The translations under genes and the position numbers were made by a program. The notes below the pieces were generated by a model. It saw only the letters and a program-made list of their open reading frames with translations, was not told the origin of the DNA and did not search any database. From an archaeon (GTDB lineage: Archaea > Thermoproteota > Nitrososphaeria > Nitrososphaerales > UBA183), in contig JAJYKR010000001.1 of NCBI GenBank assembly GCA_021788415.1, positions 186,001 to 250,000 of the forward strand: DNA of 64,000 nucleotides. Direction: 5' to 3'. Shown one piece after another: positions 49,732 to 57,622 of the stretch. The stretch's first letter is position 1. Each line of letters opens with the position of its first letter.

Positions 49732-50331
49732 CTAGGTGGGGGTCTCCAGTTCGGTGCCCTGGGATTCCCCGTCGCACGAGACCAGGGCCCACCTGGTGAG
49801 TAGTCCGCCCCCTGAGCCTCTGACTCGGAACCCCTTCAGCATGCACTCCCACTCTTCGGCGGTCACCGTCCTCGGGTCCTTCTTCCTCCCGAACTTCGTC
49901 ACGCTAAGGTAGGCGAGCCCGTCTTTCTTCAGCATCCGCCTGATCTGGCTCAGGGCGCCCGAGTGGTCCTTCATGCAGCAGAGGAGGCCGTGGGCGAAGA
50001 CGAAGTCCACCGACCCGTCGGGGATGAAGTCGGCCTCAGCGGCAGACCCGGCCCGCGCCTCGACGACCCTGTCGAACCCTCTCGCCCCGGCCTTCCTGGC
50101 GACCTCCTCGACCGCGCCGGCGTCGAAGTCGACCGCGTAGACCTTCCCGCCCGGCCCCGTCAGCTCGGCCATGGGGATGGTGAAGTAGCCCGGCCCACAG
50201 CCCAAATCGGCAACCGAGCTCCCTGAAGAGACGTACTTTGAGAGTAACCTCTTCGGGGGGGAGAAGATGCGGCGGACGAGATTGTCCGTCGCGAAGTGAG
50301 GGAGCTTTCTGTCGTCTGGGGCTTCGGTCAA
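49732..50331 (-). CDS. Class I SAM methyltransferase
   Basis: The roughly 199-residue protein has motif I VADLGCGPGYFT, motif II AVDFDAGAVEEVARK, and VDFVFAHGLLCCMKDHSGAL before motif III. Substrate unknown; the Cys pair after motif II-III is unusual. TTG 50331 lies 28 nt from a TATA-like element (minus CCTATTAAG, about 50355-50363), whereas GTG 50346 is only about 13 nt from it, so 50331 is the likelier start of a leaderless mRNA. Confidence 0.83.
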   Translation of the reverse strand: MTEAPDDRKLPHFATDNLVRRIFSPPKRLLSKYVSSGSSVADLGCGPGYFTIPMAELTGPGGKVYAVDFDAGAVEEVARKAGARGFDRVVEARAGSAAEADFIPDGSVDFVFAHGLLCCMKDHSGALSQIRRMLKKDGLAYLSVTKFGRKKDPRTVTAEEWECMLKGFRVRGSGGGLLTRWALVSCDGESQGTELETPT

Positions 50332-50444
50332 GCTGGTGAAAGGCACCTGCGCCGCTTAATAGGCCTAACTCTCTTTCCCCCGCTGTCCGCAGAAAGGCGT
50401 AAGAGAGCCCGGAGCCTCTGCGAGCGCGAGGGCGGGGAGACGGG

Positions 50445-50642
50445 TTGCTCCTCCAGCAAATACTGAAGCTGAACTGCCAGGGGTGCAGGCTGAAGACTGA
50501 GCACTATGTCCAGATTTGGAACGGCTTGGTGCTGACGTGCGAGTGCCTGAAGTGCGGAAAGGTGAGGGCGAGCCCCCAGTTGACGAGGGAGGAGCTCCAA
50601 CCATACCCCATGGACGACGGCACCCCTGCCTACCTGCGTTGA
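50445..50642 (+). CDS. Small zinc-binding protein, 65 aa
   Basis: TTG 50445 opens a 65-residue frame with Cys pairs in LNCQGCRL and CECLKCGKV, giving a four-Cys zinc site, and a C-terminal TREELQPYPMDDGTPAYLR segment. It is cytoplasmic, with no known family. It lies 48 bp upstream of the small basic protein gene in the same direction, which has its own TATA box. Confidence 0.68.
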   Translation: MLLQQILKLNCQGCRLKTEHYVQIWNGLVLTCECLKCGKVRASPQLTREELQPYPMDDGTPAYLR

Positions 50643-50657
50643 CCGGCGGGCCGATTT

Positions 50658-50665
50658 CTATAACT
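50658..50665 (+). promoter_or_regulatory. TATA box of the small basic protein gene
   Basis: CTATAACT lies about 29 nt before ATG 50691. Confidence 0.5.
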
Positions 50666-50690
50666 AGAGCCGCTACCACCCTGCCGGAGC

Positions 50691-50852
50691 ATGCCAGGGA
50701 AAGCGAAGTCCAAGAAAGCCGCCAGGCGGAAGCCGTCCAAGAAGACAGAGAACAAATCCAAGGCCGCTCCTCCGACCACTCAGGCTTCGACAGCGGCCCA
50801 GACGGAGACCAACGAGCTTCCGAAGCGGTATGAGCTATCCCCTTACCAGTGA
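50691..50852 (+). CDS. Small basic Lys-rich protein, 53 aa
   Basis: ATG 50691 to TGA 50850-50852 encodes 53 residues. The N-terminal 25 residues are strongly basic (PGKAKSKKAARRKPSKKTEN), the middle is Ala/Thr-rich and disordered, and the end is a compact ELPKRYELSPYQ motif. This is the composition of histone-tail-like, ribosome- or RNA-binding peptides, with a possible C-terminal partner-binding motif. A TATA box gives a leaderless transcript. No family recognised. Confidence 0.6.
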   Translation: MPGKAKSKKAARRKPSKKTENKSKAAPPTTQASTAAQTETNELPKRYELSPYQ

Positions 50853-50878
50853 AGCGGCCGCACCGTCAGAGGGTCGTC

Positions 50879-51406
50879 TCACCGCGTTGGTCGCGCCTTG
50901 GCGAGTCCGTGCCGCGCCGGCCCCGGCGCTCTTGCGCTGAGCGCCCGCAAAGACCGCTCGTCGAGGCGGTAGAGGTACCAGTCGTCCATGCGCTTCGCTC
51001 CGAGGCTCTCATAGAACCTCAGCGCCTTCTCGTTCCATGTGAGCACGGCCCATTCCATCCGGCCGCAGCCCTTGGCACGGGCTTCTTCCACGCACCGCCT
51101 CAACAGCGCCATCCCGACGCCTCCCCCTCGCGATCCTTCCGACACGAAAAGGTCTTCGAGATAGAGGGTGGGCTTGGCCAGGAAGGATGAATAGCTGTAG
51201 AAGTACAGCGCGTATCCAACCAGCCTCCTCCCGCGAGAGGCGACGAACAGGTTGATCTTTTTCCTCCGAAAGATGTCGTCGAGGAGCCTTCTCGTCGCAA
51301 TGGGGGTTGGCGGGTCGAGCTTCTCGAACCTGGCGAGGGCCAGGACGAGCTCGATGAACCCATCAGCGTCCGACCTTCGACCGCGCCTGACGACAGTCGC
51401 GTCCAT
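50879..51406 (-). CDS. GNAT-family acetyltransferase
   Basis: From ATG 51406 the 175-residue protein shows the GNAT fold. The acetyl-CoA pyrophosphate loop is GSRGGGVGMALLRR, the preceding strand YLEDLFVSE, and the C-terminal motif NEKALRFYESLGAKRMD. It acetylates an amine substrate that cannot be predicted. The longer frame to 51796 is antisense to the SHOCT gene. A minus-strand TATA (GATTTATCG, 51428-51437) is 27 nt upstream. Confidence 0.9.
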   Translation of the reverse strand: MDATVVRRGRRSDADGFIELVLALARFEKLDPPTPIATRRLLDDIFRRKKINLFVASRGRRLVGYALYFYSYSSFLAKPTLYLEDLFVSEGSRGGGVGMALLRRCVEEARAKGCGRMEWAVLTWNEKALRFYESLGAKRMDDWYLYRLDERSLRALSARAPGPARHGLAKARPTR

Positions 51407-51427
51407 GGGCTGGGGGAGCCCCGGGGG

Positions 51428-51437
51428 CGATAAATCG
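51428..51437 (-). promoter_or_regulatory. TATA box of the GNAT gene
   Basis: GATTTATCGC on the minus strand is centred 27 nt upstream of ATG 51406. Confidence 0.5.
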
Positions 51438-51462
51438 GTTCGGGGTAAGCGAGGGGCCCGGC

Positions 51463-51846
51463 TCAGTGCTGCTCCAGATCCTTCATCATCTGGTCGAACT
51501 GTTCCTTCGCTATCTCGCCTCTGGCGTACCTCTGGCGGAGTATCTCTCGCGCGTCCCCGTACCCATAGCGGCCAGCGTACCAATGCCTCCGGCTCCAACC
51601 ACCGCCTCCGAAACCCCAGAAGACCATCCTGAAGATGAGGACGGCGAAGATGACGAAGAATACGAAGCCGAAGGGGAAGAAGTACCACCCGTAGAACGGG
51701 TAGCCTGGGAACGTCATGGGCATGCCGTACCCGCTGCCGAACATCGTGCCGAAGAATGCGACGACCGCTATGAGCAACAGCGCGAAGACCGCCCATCCCA
51801 GCCAGCGCCCCCCCTGATACGGCCTCTCGGCGTTGTCGGACCGCAT
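51463..51846 (-). CDS. Membrane protein with SHOCT-like tail
   Basis: The 127-residue protein has two TM helices (about 13-33 and 57-78) joined by a short Gly/Pro/Tyr-rich outside loop. After a Gly/Trp/Arg-rich linker it ends in REILRQRYARGEIAKEQFDQ, a SHOCT-type short C-terminal helical domain. SHOCT proteins are common and uncharacterised. It starts at ATG 51846 and is followed in the same direction by the GNAT gene with its own promoter. Confidence 0.85.
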   Translation of the reverse strand: MRSDNAERPYQGGRWLGWAVFALLLIAVVAFFGTMFGSGYGMPMTFPGYPFYGWYFFPFGFVFFVIFAVLIFRMVFWGFGGGGWSRRHWYAGRYGYGDAREILRQRYARGEIAKEQFDQMMKDLEQH

Positions 51847-51902
51847 ATTGGATGCCCTCTGTTCTTAGAGTAAGCGGTGCCTCTTAAGGTTGCAGCATGG
51901 TC

Positions 51903-52313
51903 CTATTCGTCCGACCGCGGCGCTCCCTGCTCTCTGAACTCCCTTTCTGCTTCCTTCTCGAGCTCTTCCATCTTCTCCTCGCTCAGCCTCAGGACGGTCC
52001 CCATGAACGGCCCGAACAGGAAGAGCAACGCCGTGACCACCGTCCCCACCGAGACAAATGCGAGTATGGACGCGAATATCTTCCCGACGGCTGAGGTCGG
52101 GTAAAGGTTCGCGGGGGGCCCCTGGCCTGTCGCTATGAAGCTGGTGAAGTAGAAAGAGTCGAGGTAGCTCCACCCCTGGATGACGTGCATGACCACCGAC
52201 CCTATCGCCACCATCGCGGCTATCACCGCGAATGAGTACAGCGCCCTCTCCCAGAACGACCTGGGGACCCTCATCCTGCGCCGGGTGGCTCTCTTCGTGC
52301 CCTTCATGCCCAT
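51903..52313 (-). CDS. Two-TM ion-channel-like protein with atypical filter
   Basis: The 136-residue protein has a basic N-terminus, TM1 (about 22-45), a pore-like re-entrant segment YFTSFIATGQGPPANLYP, TM2 (about 68-92) and a charged C-terminal helix (LSEEKMEELEKEAEREFREQ). The layout is that of two-TM potassium channels (Ion_trans_2), but the filter T-V-G-Y-G is replaced by A-T-G-Q-G, so conduction and selectivity are uncertain. ATG 52313 lies 29 nt from a TATA element; the first ATG at 52334 would be too close to it. Confidence 0.75.
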   Translation of the reverse strand: MGMKGTKRATRRRMRVPRSFWERALYSFAVIAAMVAIGSVVMHVIQGWSYLDSFYFTSFIATGQGPPANLYPTSAVGKIFASILAFVSVGTVVTALLFLFGPFMGTVLRLSEEKMEELEKEAEREFREQGAPRSDE

Positions 52314-52336
52314 TGGGCGCCCTCGGTCCCTCACAA

Positions 52337-52346
52337 CGTTTTAAAC
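52337..52346. promoter_or_regulatory. Shared divergent TATA element
   Basis: CGTTTTAAAC is centred about 29 nt from the leftward ATG at 52313 and 41 nt from the rightward TTG at 52383. Confidence 0.45.
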
Positions 52347-52382
52347 AGAACCTGTCTTCGCGACCTCGAGGATCTGCCGTAC

Positions 52383-52904
52383 TTGAGCGAAGACATCCAG
52401 TCTAGCCTTAAGCAGGCGATGAGGGTCTATCCCCAGGGGGTCACGGTGGTGACGGTCCAGGGTCCCGACGGCCCCAGGGGGCTGACCGTGAGCTCCTTCA
52501 CCAGCGTCTCGCTGGCGCCCCCCCTCGTCCTGTTCTGCGTAGCGAAGAACTCCTCCCAGCACGACTTCTTCAGCAAGGCCGACCGCTATGCGATCAACTT
52601 CCTCGCCGACGACCAGAAGACCATATCCGACCGCTTCGCGGGGAGGACGAAGGCCAAGGACAGGTTCGAAGGCGTGAAGCACACCCGGGGGGTGACCGGT
52701 TCGCCCATCATCTCCGGGGTGAGGGCCGCCATCGAGTGCCGCTCATGGAGGGCCTACGACGCCGGGGATCACTCCATCGTCGTGGGGGAGGTGGTTGCCG
52801 CCAGCGCCTTCCTTCCGAAGCGACCTCTCCTCTACTACTCCCAACTGTACACGACCACGGAGCGCGGGGAATCGCCCGCCCCCCCATCGGACATAGTCTG
52901 GTAG
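52383..52904 (+). CDS. hpaC: Flavin reductase, HpaC-like
   Basis: The 173-residue FMN-binding split-barrel protein resembles NAD(P)H:flavin oxidoreductases. Signatures are VYPQGVTVVTV, GLTVSSFTSVSLAPPLVLFC and the flavin contact NFLADDQKTISDRFAG. In two-component phenol hydroxylases it supplies reduced FAD to the HpaB-type oxygenase. Its 3' end meets that of the HpaD-like dioxygenase gene (1 bp apart), and hpaB lies about 1 kb downstream in the opposite direction, supporting that pairing. Confidence 0.9.
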   Translation: MSEDIQSSLKQAMRVYPQGVTVVTVQGPDGPRGLTVSSFTSVSLAPPLVLFCVAKNSSQHDFFSKADRYAINFLADDQKTISDRFAGRTKAKDRFEGVKHTRGVTGSPIISGVRAAIECRSWRAYDAGDHSIVVGEVVAASAFLPKRPLLYYSQLYTTTERGESPAPPSDIVW

Positions 52905-53906
52905 CTACACCGCTCCGAGCAGGTAGTCGGGCCTGTCTTTGATCTTGGGGCCGGACACTTGGGCGAACTCCCCGGTCCTGGGGGAGCGCACCGCCATCGC
53001 TTCGTCGAACCAGCTCTGCGGGGTCGGCGCTCCCCAGAAGGTCTGCCTCTGGGGGTCGTTCAGCTTCCACCTGATGGGGACCCAGTCGGGGTCGGCGCTG
53101 ACATAGTCCCCGGTGTACAGCTCTATCCGGTTTCCGTCGGGGTCTCTGAGGTACAGGAAGAACGCGTTCGATATGCCGTGCCTCCCGGGCCCCCTCTCGA
53201 CGTTCTTCACATATCCGTTGGCCGCCAGGACGTCCGCCGCGTCCATTATCGACGCCCTGTCCGCGACCGTCAGCCCGGCGTGGTGGACCCTCGGCCCCTT
53301 TCCGGTGGTGAGCGCCATGTCGTGGCACGTGTGTTTCCTCCTCAGCCAGGCTGCCCATAGGTCCGGCTTCGCCCCCTCGGTCTCCGTCAGCTCCGTGCAG
53401 CCGAAGCCCAGCCCCCTGACGTACCAATCGTACGCCGCCGTGACGTCCGGGAGCATGATGTTGAAGTGGTCGAGGCGCATGACCTTCGCGCCTCTGTAGT
53501 GCTGGAACTTCTGTAGGAGCCACTCCCGAGGCTCCGCCTCAGAGTAGAACTCGACCGGGAACCCGAACCCATCCTCGACCAGGAGCGCCCTCCCGACTCC
53601 CTTCTCCTCACCCGCCTTCTTCCAGCGGGAGAACCACCCTCTACTCTGTGCGACCTCCTCCAACGCGTCGAGCCCGGCCTCGTCGGCCACCCTGAACGCG
53701 AAGTGGTCGACCCCGGGCGCGTCCGATTTCGTCAGGGTGATGGAGTGGTGGTGCCTGTCTTCGAGCCCTCTGAGGTACAGGTGCCCGTCATCCGACTCGG
53801 TGACGACGAGCCCCAGGGTGTCGACGTAGAACCTCTTCGCGGCATCGAGGTCAGTCACCAGGAGTTCGATGTGACCCGCCTTCACGACTTCGAAGTCCCC
53901 GGCCAA
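52905..53906 (-). CDS. hpaD: Extradiol dioxygenase, homoprotocatechuate 2,3-dioxygenase-like
   Basis: The 333-residue type I vicinal-oxygen-chelate dioxygenase has two modules. Iron ligands are His147 (LDHFN), His209 (VHHAGL) and Glu262 (RIELYTGDY). The second-shell His195 and Tyr252 fall at the spacing of the Brevibacterium homoprotocatechuate enzyme (H200, Y257). The tail WKLNDPQRQTFWGAP is also shared with that enzyme. It would cleave 3,4-dihydroxyphenylacetate at the 2,3 bond. It starts at TTG 53906, 5 bp after the hpaB stop, so the two are coupled. An exact substrate match is inferred. Confidence 0.92.
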   Translation of the reverse strand: MAGDFEVVKAGHIELLVTDLDAAKRFYVDTLGLVVTESDDGHLYLRGLEDRHHHSITLTKSDAPGVDHFAFRVADEAGLDALEEVAQSRGWFSRWKKAGEEKGVGRALLVEDGFGFPVEFYSEAEPREWLLQKFQHYRGAKVMRLDHFNIMLPDVTAAYDWYVRGLGFGCTELTETEGAKPDLWAAWLRRKHTCHDMALTTGKGPRVHHAGLTVADRASIMDAADVLAANGYVKNVERGPGRHGISNAFFLYLRDPDGNRIELYTGDYVSADPDWVPIRWKLNDPQRQTFWGAPTPQSWFDEAMAVRSPRTGEFAQVSGPKIKDRPDYLLGAV

Positions 53907-53911
53907 GGACG

Positions 53912-55381
53912 TCAGTCCCCCCTGTGCAGCAGCTCCTTCACCCGCTGCTTGTAGGGCTCCTTGTCGTACCACGAGTAGTAGGCGCTCGCCATCCTGACAG
54001 GGTCGCCGAAGAAGAACCTCTCGTAGAGGTCCTGCCTCCCCCCGAATGAGCTCCCAGAAGCGTCCCAGGCCATCTTGAAGAGCCGGACCCTCTCCTCTCC
54101 GTCCGCCATCTTCGCCTGGAAGTACCTGTCGAGGTCCGGCCTCGCCCCGGATCCCAGTATCCCCTCCGGAGGGATGGCCATGAGCCCGCTGGCCCCCGTC
54201 TGTTTGATCACGGCCGCGAAGTCAGGGGCGAGCCTGGGCCAGATGTTCCGCGCGGAGTTGAGCGGGGCGTAGTCCGGGGTCATCAGCCCCCATTGGTTCG
54301 TCTTCGCCCCCGCCTCGCTCGACCTGAGGAACGCCTTCATGGTCTCCGCGCTCAAGAGGACGTTGGTGATCCGCTCCTGCACCTGGGGGAAGGCGTCCGC
54401 ACCGATGGTCTCAGCGACCATGGTCATCAGCCCGGCCATGAACTCCGCCTTGGCCGCCTCCCTCACCGTCGCCTGATGCGCCATGAAGACGATGGCTCCG
54501 GTCGCGTCGTTCACCCTGTTGGCCCTGTCCGGGTCCTCGAGTATGAACACCCTGTCCCAGGGGACCACGACGTCGTCGAAGACCACCACGGCGTCCTGCT
54601 CGTCAAACCTCGAGGCCAGGGGGTGGTCGAAGGTGGACTCCCCCTCGGAGAAAGACTCCCTGCAGATGAACTTCAGCCCCCTGGCGCTCACGGGGACCGC
54701 GAAGGCGATGGAGTACGGCACGTCGTCCTGCCCCGACCTAATCACGGTAGAGGGGAACACCATGATCTCGTCCGCAATCGGGAGCGTTGCCAGCATCCTC
54801 GCGCCCCTGATCACTACCCCATCGGGCGTCTTGTCCGCTACCCGGGCCGCTATGAATGGGTCAGCCTGCTTGGACGGTCCGACCCCCCTGTTGGTCTGCG
54901 GGTTGATCAGCGTGTGAGTCAGTATGAGGTCATTCTCGCGCACGTACTCGTAGTACTTCGAGACGTTAGAGGCGAAGTCCCGCTCCCCCTTCCCGAAGAA
55001 CTCCTTGGCAGCCGCCATGGCCATGATCGAGCTGTTGAGGTAGTCCGCGGTCCTCCCCATCATCCCTCCAGAAAAGTCAGCCCAGGCCTTCATCATGGCC
55101 GTCCGCTTAGCCAGGTCTTCCCTGGTGCGCGGCTGCAGGAAGCTCGTCCCGACTGGATCGTGGGTCGTCGGGGACTCGTAGGTCATGACGTCCGTCAGCT
55201 CGGGCTTCAGCTGCATGTCGTAGAGGGCCGCGATCGATTTCGCGACTCCACCGAAGGCCGGGTGCTGGGAGACGGACCCGGTGATTTTCTCGTCGCCGTA
55301 CCAGATCTCGCGGGGGGTTGAATCGAGCCTCTGAAGGAACTCCCTGCCGCTCTTGGCTCCCATCAGCGCCTCGGTCCGCAT
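53912..55381 (-). CDS. hpaB: 4-hydroxyphenylacetate 3-monooxygenase oxygenase component
   Basis: The 489-residue FADH2-dependent oxygenase of the HpaB family hydroxylates a para-phenol to a catechol. It has the acyl-CoA-dehydrogenase-like fold: N-terminal LQRLDSTPREIWYGDEKITG, NVSKYYEYVRENDLILTHTL and QTNRGVGPSKQADPF in the middle, GARMLATLPIADEIMVFPST in the beta domain. In family members these segments bind FAD and the phenol. It is cotranscribed with the HpaD-like gene and supplied by HpaC. The product of the pair would be a ring-opened semialdehyde. Close homologues act on 4-hydroxyphenylacetate, other phenols or 4-hydroxybutyryl-CoA relatives; substrate not proven. Confidence 0.92.
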   Translation of the reverse strand: MRTEALMGAKSGREFLQRLDSTPREIWYGDEKITGSVSQHPAFGGVAKSIAALYDMQLKPELTDVMTYESPTTHDPVGTSFLQPRTREDLAKRTAMMKAWADFSGGMMGRTADYLNSSIMAMAAAKEFFGKGERDFASNVSKYYEYVRENDLILTHTLINPQTNRGVGPSKQADPFIAARVADKTPDGVVIRGARMLATLPIADEIMVFPSTVIRSGQDDVPYSIAFAVPVSARGLKFICRESFSEGESTFDHPLASRFDEQDAVVVFDDVVVPWDRVFILEDPDRANRVNDATGAIVFMAHQATVREAAKAEFMAGLMTMVAETIGADAFPQVQERITNVLLSAETMKAFLRSSEAGAKTNQWGLMTPDYAPLNSARNIWPRLAPDFAAVIKQTGASGLMAIPPEGILGSGARPDLDRYFQAKMADGEERVRLFKMAWDASGSSFGGRQDLYERFFFGDPVRMASAYYSWYDKEPYKQRVKELLHRGD

Positions 55382-55464
55382 CAGGAAACAATCTAATTGA
55401 ACCTTTACGGGCGCCGCCTGGAACCCTTAAGCCCGGATGGCCGGGGCGGCATCGAGAGCCGCGA

Positions 55465-56706
55465 TTGTCGAACCTCCCTCCGCCGTCGGCCCCCGGGGGC
55501 CGAGCCGCCAGCGGCAGCCGCTCGCTCCTCATCCTCTCGCTCTATCAGATGCTCTCCAACAACCGCTCCAGCCTCTTCACCGTCTATTTCGTACTCTATG
55601 TGGTCCAGAAGGACGGGGTCTCGGTAGCCGCCGGGCTGGCGGCCTTCTCCGCTGCCTACGTTGCGTCCAGCCTGGTGGGACCGTTCGCCGGGCGGCTTTC
55701 CGACCGGCTGGGGCGGAGGCGCCTCCTCCTCATCGCCGCCGAGGCGCTCTCCCTCCCGTTCTTCGTCGCGATTCCGTTCATGGGGGGCTTCATCGCGATC
55801 AGCGTCTTCTTCCTGCTGGCCGAGACCATCCTTTCCTTCGGGTCTACTGCGCTCCAGGCATACGTGGCGGACGTCACCTCGTCCAAGGAGCGAGGCAGGG
55901 GCTACGGTTTCATCAGCCAGGTAGGCGCGGTCGGTTCAATCATAGGGGTGGTAGCGGCGGGGGTGGTTTCCGAAGCGTTCAGCATCGACGCGATATTCTA
56001 CCTCGTGGGGATCTTCATGGCGGCCGACCTCCTCCTGTTGGTCTTCGCCCTTCCGGAGAGCCGCATCACGCCTTCGAGAACCCGCAGGCCCCTCCGGGAG
56101 ATGAAGGGGGTCTTGGTGTTCTCGTTCGCCACGTCGATCAGGACCCTGGGGACCGGGGCGGTCACCGCGTTCATCGGGACCTACGCCTACTTCCTCGGGG
56201 CGAACGACTTCGAGGTGAGCCTGGTGGCCGTCGCCGGCTTGGCGACCACCGCCCTGCTGGCTACCAGGCTCGGGAGCAAGGTCGACGCTCTCGGCGAGAT
56301 ACGCGGCTACCTGTATGGGACTATGACCGTGGGCGGGTCGCTGCTGATCTTCGTCCTGGCCGGGGCATGGCCTGAGCTTATCCCAGCGAGGATAATCTAC
56401 GCAGCGGGGTTCGGGCTGCTCAGCCCGGCAATGCTGAGCTGGGTGAGCAAGATCGCCCCCGAAGGGCGGACGGCCGAGTACCTCGGCGTCTTCTCGCTGG
56501 TCAACTCCACCCTCTGGAGCTTCGGCCCCCTCCCGGGGGGTCTGATCCAGGGTCTGCTCGGGAACGTCGGGCTGTTCGCCTTCGCCATAGTGGCGACGGC
56601 CGGATCCGTGGTCGCGGTGTACGCGCTGTACTGGAAGCCTACGACGGCCGCCGGTGCCGCCTCAGGCCCCGTGAGCCCGGGCGACGGGGTTGTTGAGGGC
56701 GCCTAG
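55465..56706 (+). CDS. MFS transporter next to the aromatic cluster
   Basis: The 413-residue protein, from TTG 55465 (LSNLPPPSAPGGRAASGS), has 12 predicted TM helices and the loop-2/3 signature GRLSDRLGRRRLLLIAAEAL. The frame reaches 55318, but that part overlaps hpaB and its promoter. The position between hpaB and the FAH-family gene suggests uptake or efflux of an aromatic acid or related compound. Its 3' end overlaps that of the FAH gene by 45 bp. Confidence 0.85.
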   Translation: MSNLPPPSAPGGRAASGSRSLLILSLYQMLSNNRSSLFTVYFVLYVVQKDGVSVAAGLAAFSAAYVASSLVGPFAGRLSDRLGRRRLLLIAAEALSLPFFVAIPFMGGFIAISVFFLLAETILSFGSTALQAYVADVTSSKERGRGYGFISQVGAVGSIIGVVAAGVVSEAFSIDAIFYLVGIFMAADLLLLVFALPESRITPSRTRRPLREMKGVLVFSFATSIRTLGTGAVTAFIGTYAYFLGANDFEVSLVAVAGLATTALLATRLGSKVDALGEIRGYLYGTMTVGGSLLIFVLAGAWPELIPARIIYAAGFGLLSPAMLSWVSKIAPEGRTAEYLGVFSLVNSTLWSFGPLPGGLIQGLLGNVGLFAFAIVATAGSVVAVYALYWKPTTAAGAASGPVSPGDGVVEGA

Positions 56707-57570
56707 GTCCTCTATTTCGAGCTCGAGGATCCCTCCACGCTGGGGGAGGACGTACTCGGTGGGGTCCATGTCCCCCAACGCCTCCTTCGTCCATCCCACG
56801 CTTCCACAGGAAACCACGTCCCCCGGCTCGAGGGTGAGGAACTCCGAGAGGTATGACGCCAGCTTCGCAGGCCCGAAGATGTACTCGGCTGTGGACCCTG
56901 CCTGCACGAGGTCCCCGTCGAGCTTCGTGGTCATCCGGTGAACCTTGGACACATCGAACTCGTCCGGGGTGACCACCCCTGGACCCATAGGGCAGAAGGT
57001 GTCGTGGTTCTTCGACCTGAAGAGGGGTCCCCTCATGGTCTTCTTCGCTATCTTCCCCGTAGCCAGGTCTCGCCTGTAGGCCTCGTAGGAGTCGGCGCGT
57101 GAGTCCGCGGGGGCGGTCACGTCGTTCAGGATGGTGTAGCCGAAGATGGATGACGCCGCCTCGGCCTCCGTGGCGCCAGAGATCCTCCTCCCGATTATCG
57201 CCGCGAGCTCGACCTCAGGCCTTATCCCCGTCGCCGGGGCCCTGATCGACGTCCCCGGTCCGACGACGGTGCTGGGCGCCTTCATGTCGATTCTGGGCCT
57301 GTCGAGGGCGACGTCAGGCCCTCCGAGCATCCCCCTGGTGTTGACAATCGTCGCGAGTATCTTCCCCGGCCGGGGGATTGGGGCGTGCAGGATGACCTCC
57401 GTCAGGCCTAAACCGTCCTTGGACGTGGGTACTTCGCGCCATCGTCCCTCCTCTATCACCTGGGCCAGCGGCTTGTCCCCCTCGACCTCGAAGACCGTCT
57501 CGTCCACGACGACGCCCGCCCTGCGGCGCCTGCTCTCTTCCATCGGGAGGGTGAATGTGCAGAACCTCAC
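56662..57570 (-). CDS. hpaG: Fumarylacetoacetate hydrolase-family enzyme
   Basis: The 302-residue FAH-fold enzyme has metal-binding Glu residues in RPEVELAAIIG and Asp in the downstream strand (TILNDVTA). It has the family tail VVSCGSVGWTKEALGDM in place of the usual GT-P-x-G-V motif. Members include 2-hydroxyhepta-2,4-diene-1,7-dioate isomerase/decarboxylase (HpaG), 2-oxopent-4-enoate hydratase and acylpyruvate hydrolases. The aromatic context makes an HpaG/H-like step after HpaD plausible. It diverges from the ADC-family gene and shares one TATA-like element. Confidence 0.85.
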   Translation of the reverse strand: MRFCTFTLPMEESRRRRAGVVVDETVFEVEGDKPLAQVIEEGRWREVPTSKDGLGLTEVILHAPIPRPGKILATIVNTRGMLGGPDVALDRPRIDMKAPSTVVGPGTSIRAPATGIRPEVELAAIIGRRISGATEAEAASSIFGYTILNDVTAPADSRADSYEAYRRDLATGKIAKKTMRGPLFRSKNHDTFCPMGPGVVTPDEFDVSKVHRMTTKLDGDLVQAGSTAEYIFGPAKLASYLSEFLTLEPGDVVSCGSVGWTKEALGDMDPTEYVLPQRGGILELEIEDLGALNNPVARAHGA

Positions 57571-57591
57571 GGGGGCCTCGCCTCAGCCAAC

Positions 57592-57602
57592 CTTTTTTAC
57601 CT
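57592..57602. promoter_or_regulatory. Shared divergent TATA element
   Basis: CTTTTTTACCT (minus AGGTAAAAAAG) is centred about 27 nt from the leftward start at 57570 and 26 nt from the rightward TTG at 57623. Confidence 0.45.
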
Positions 57603-57622
57603 TTGACCGCCCCAGAACCGCA

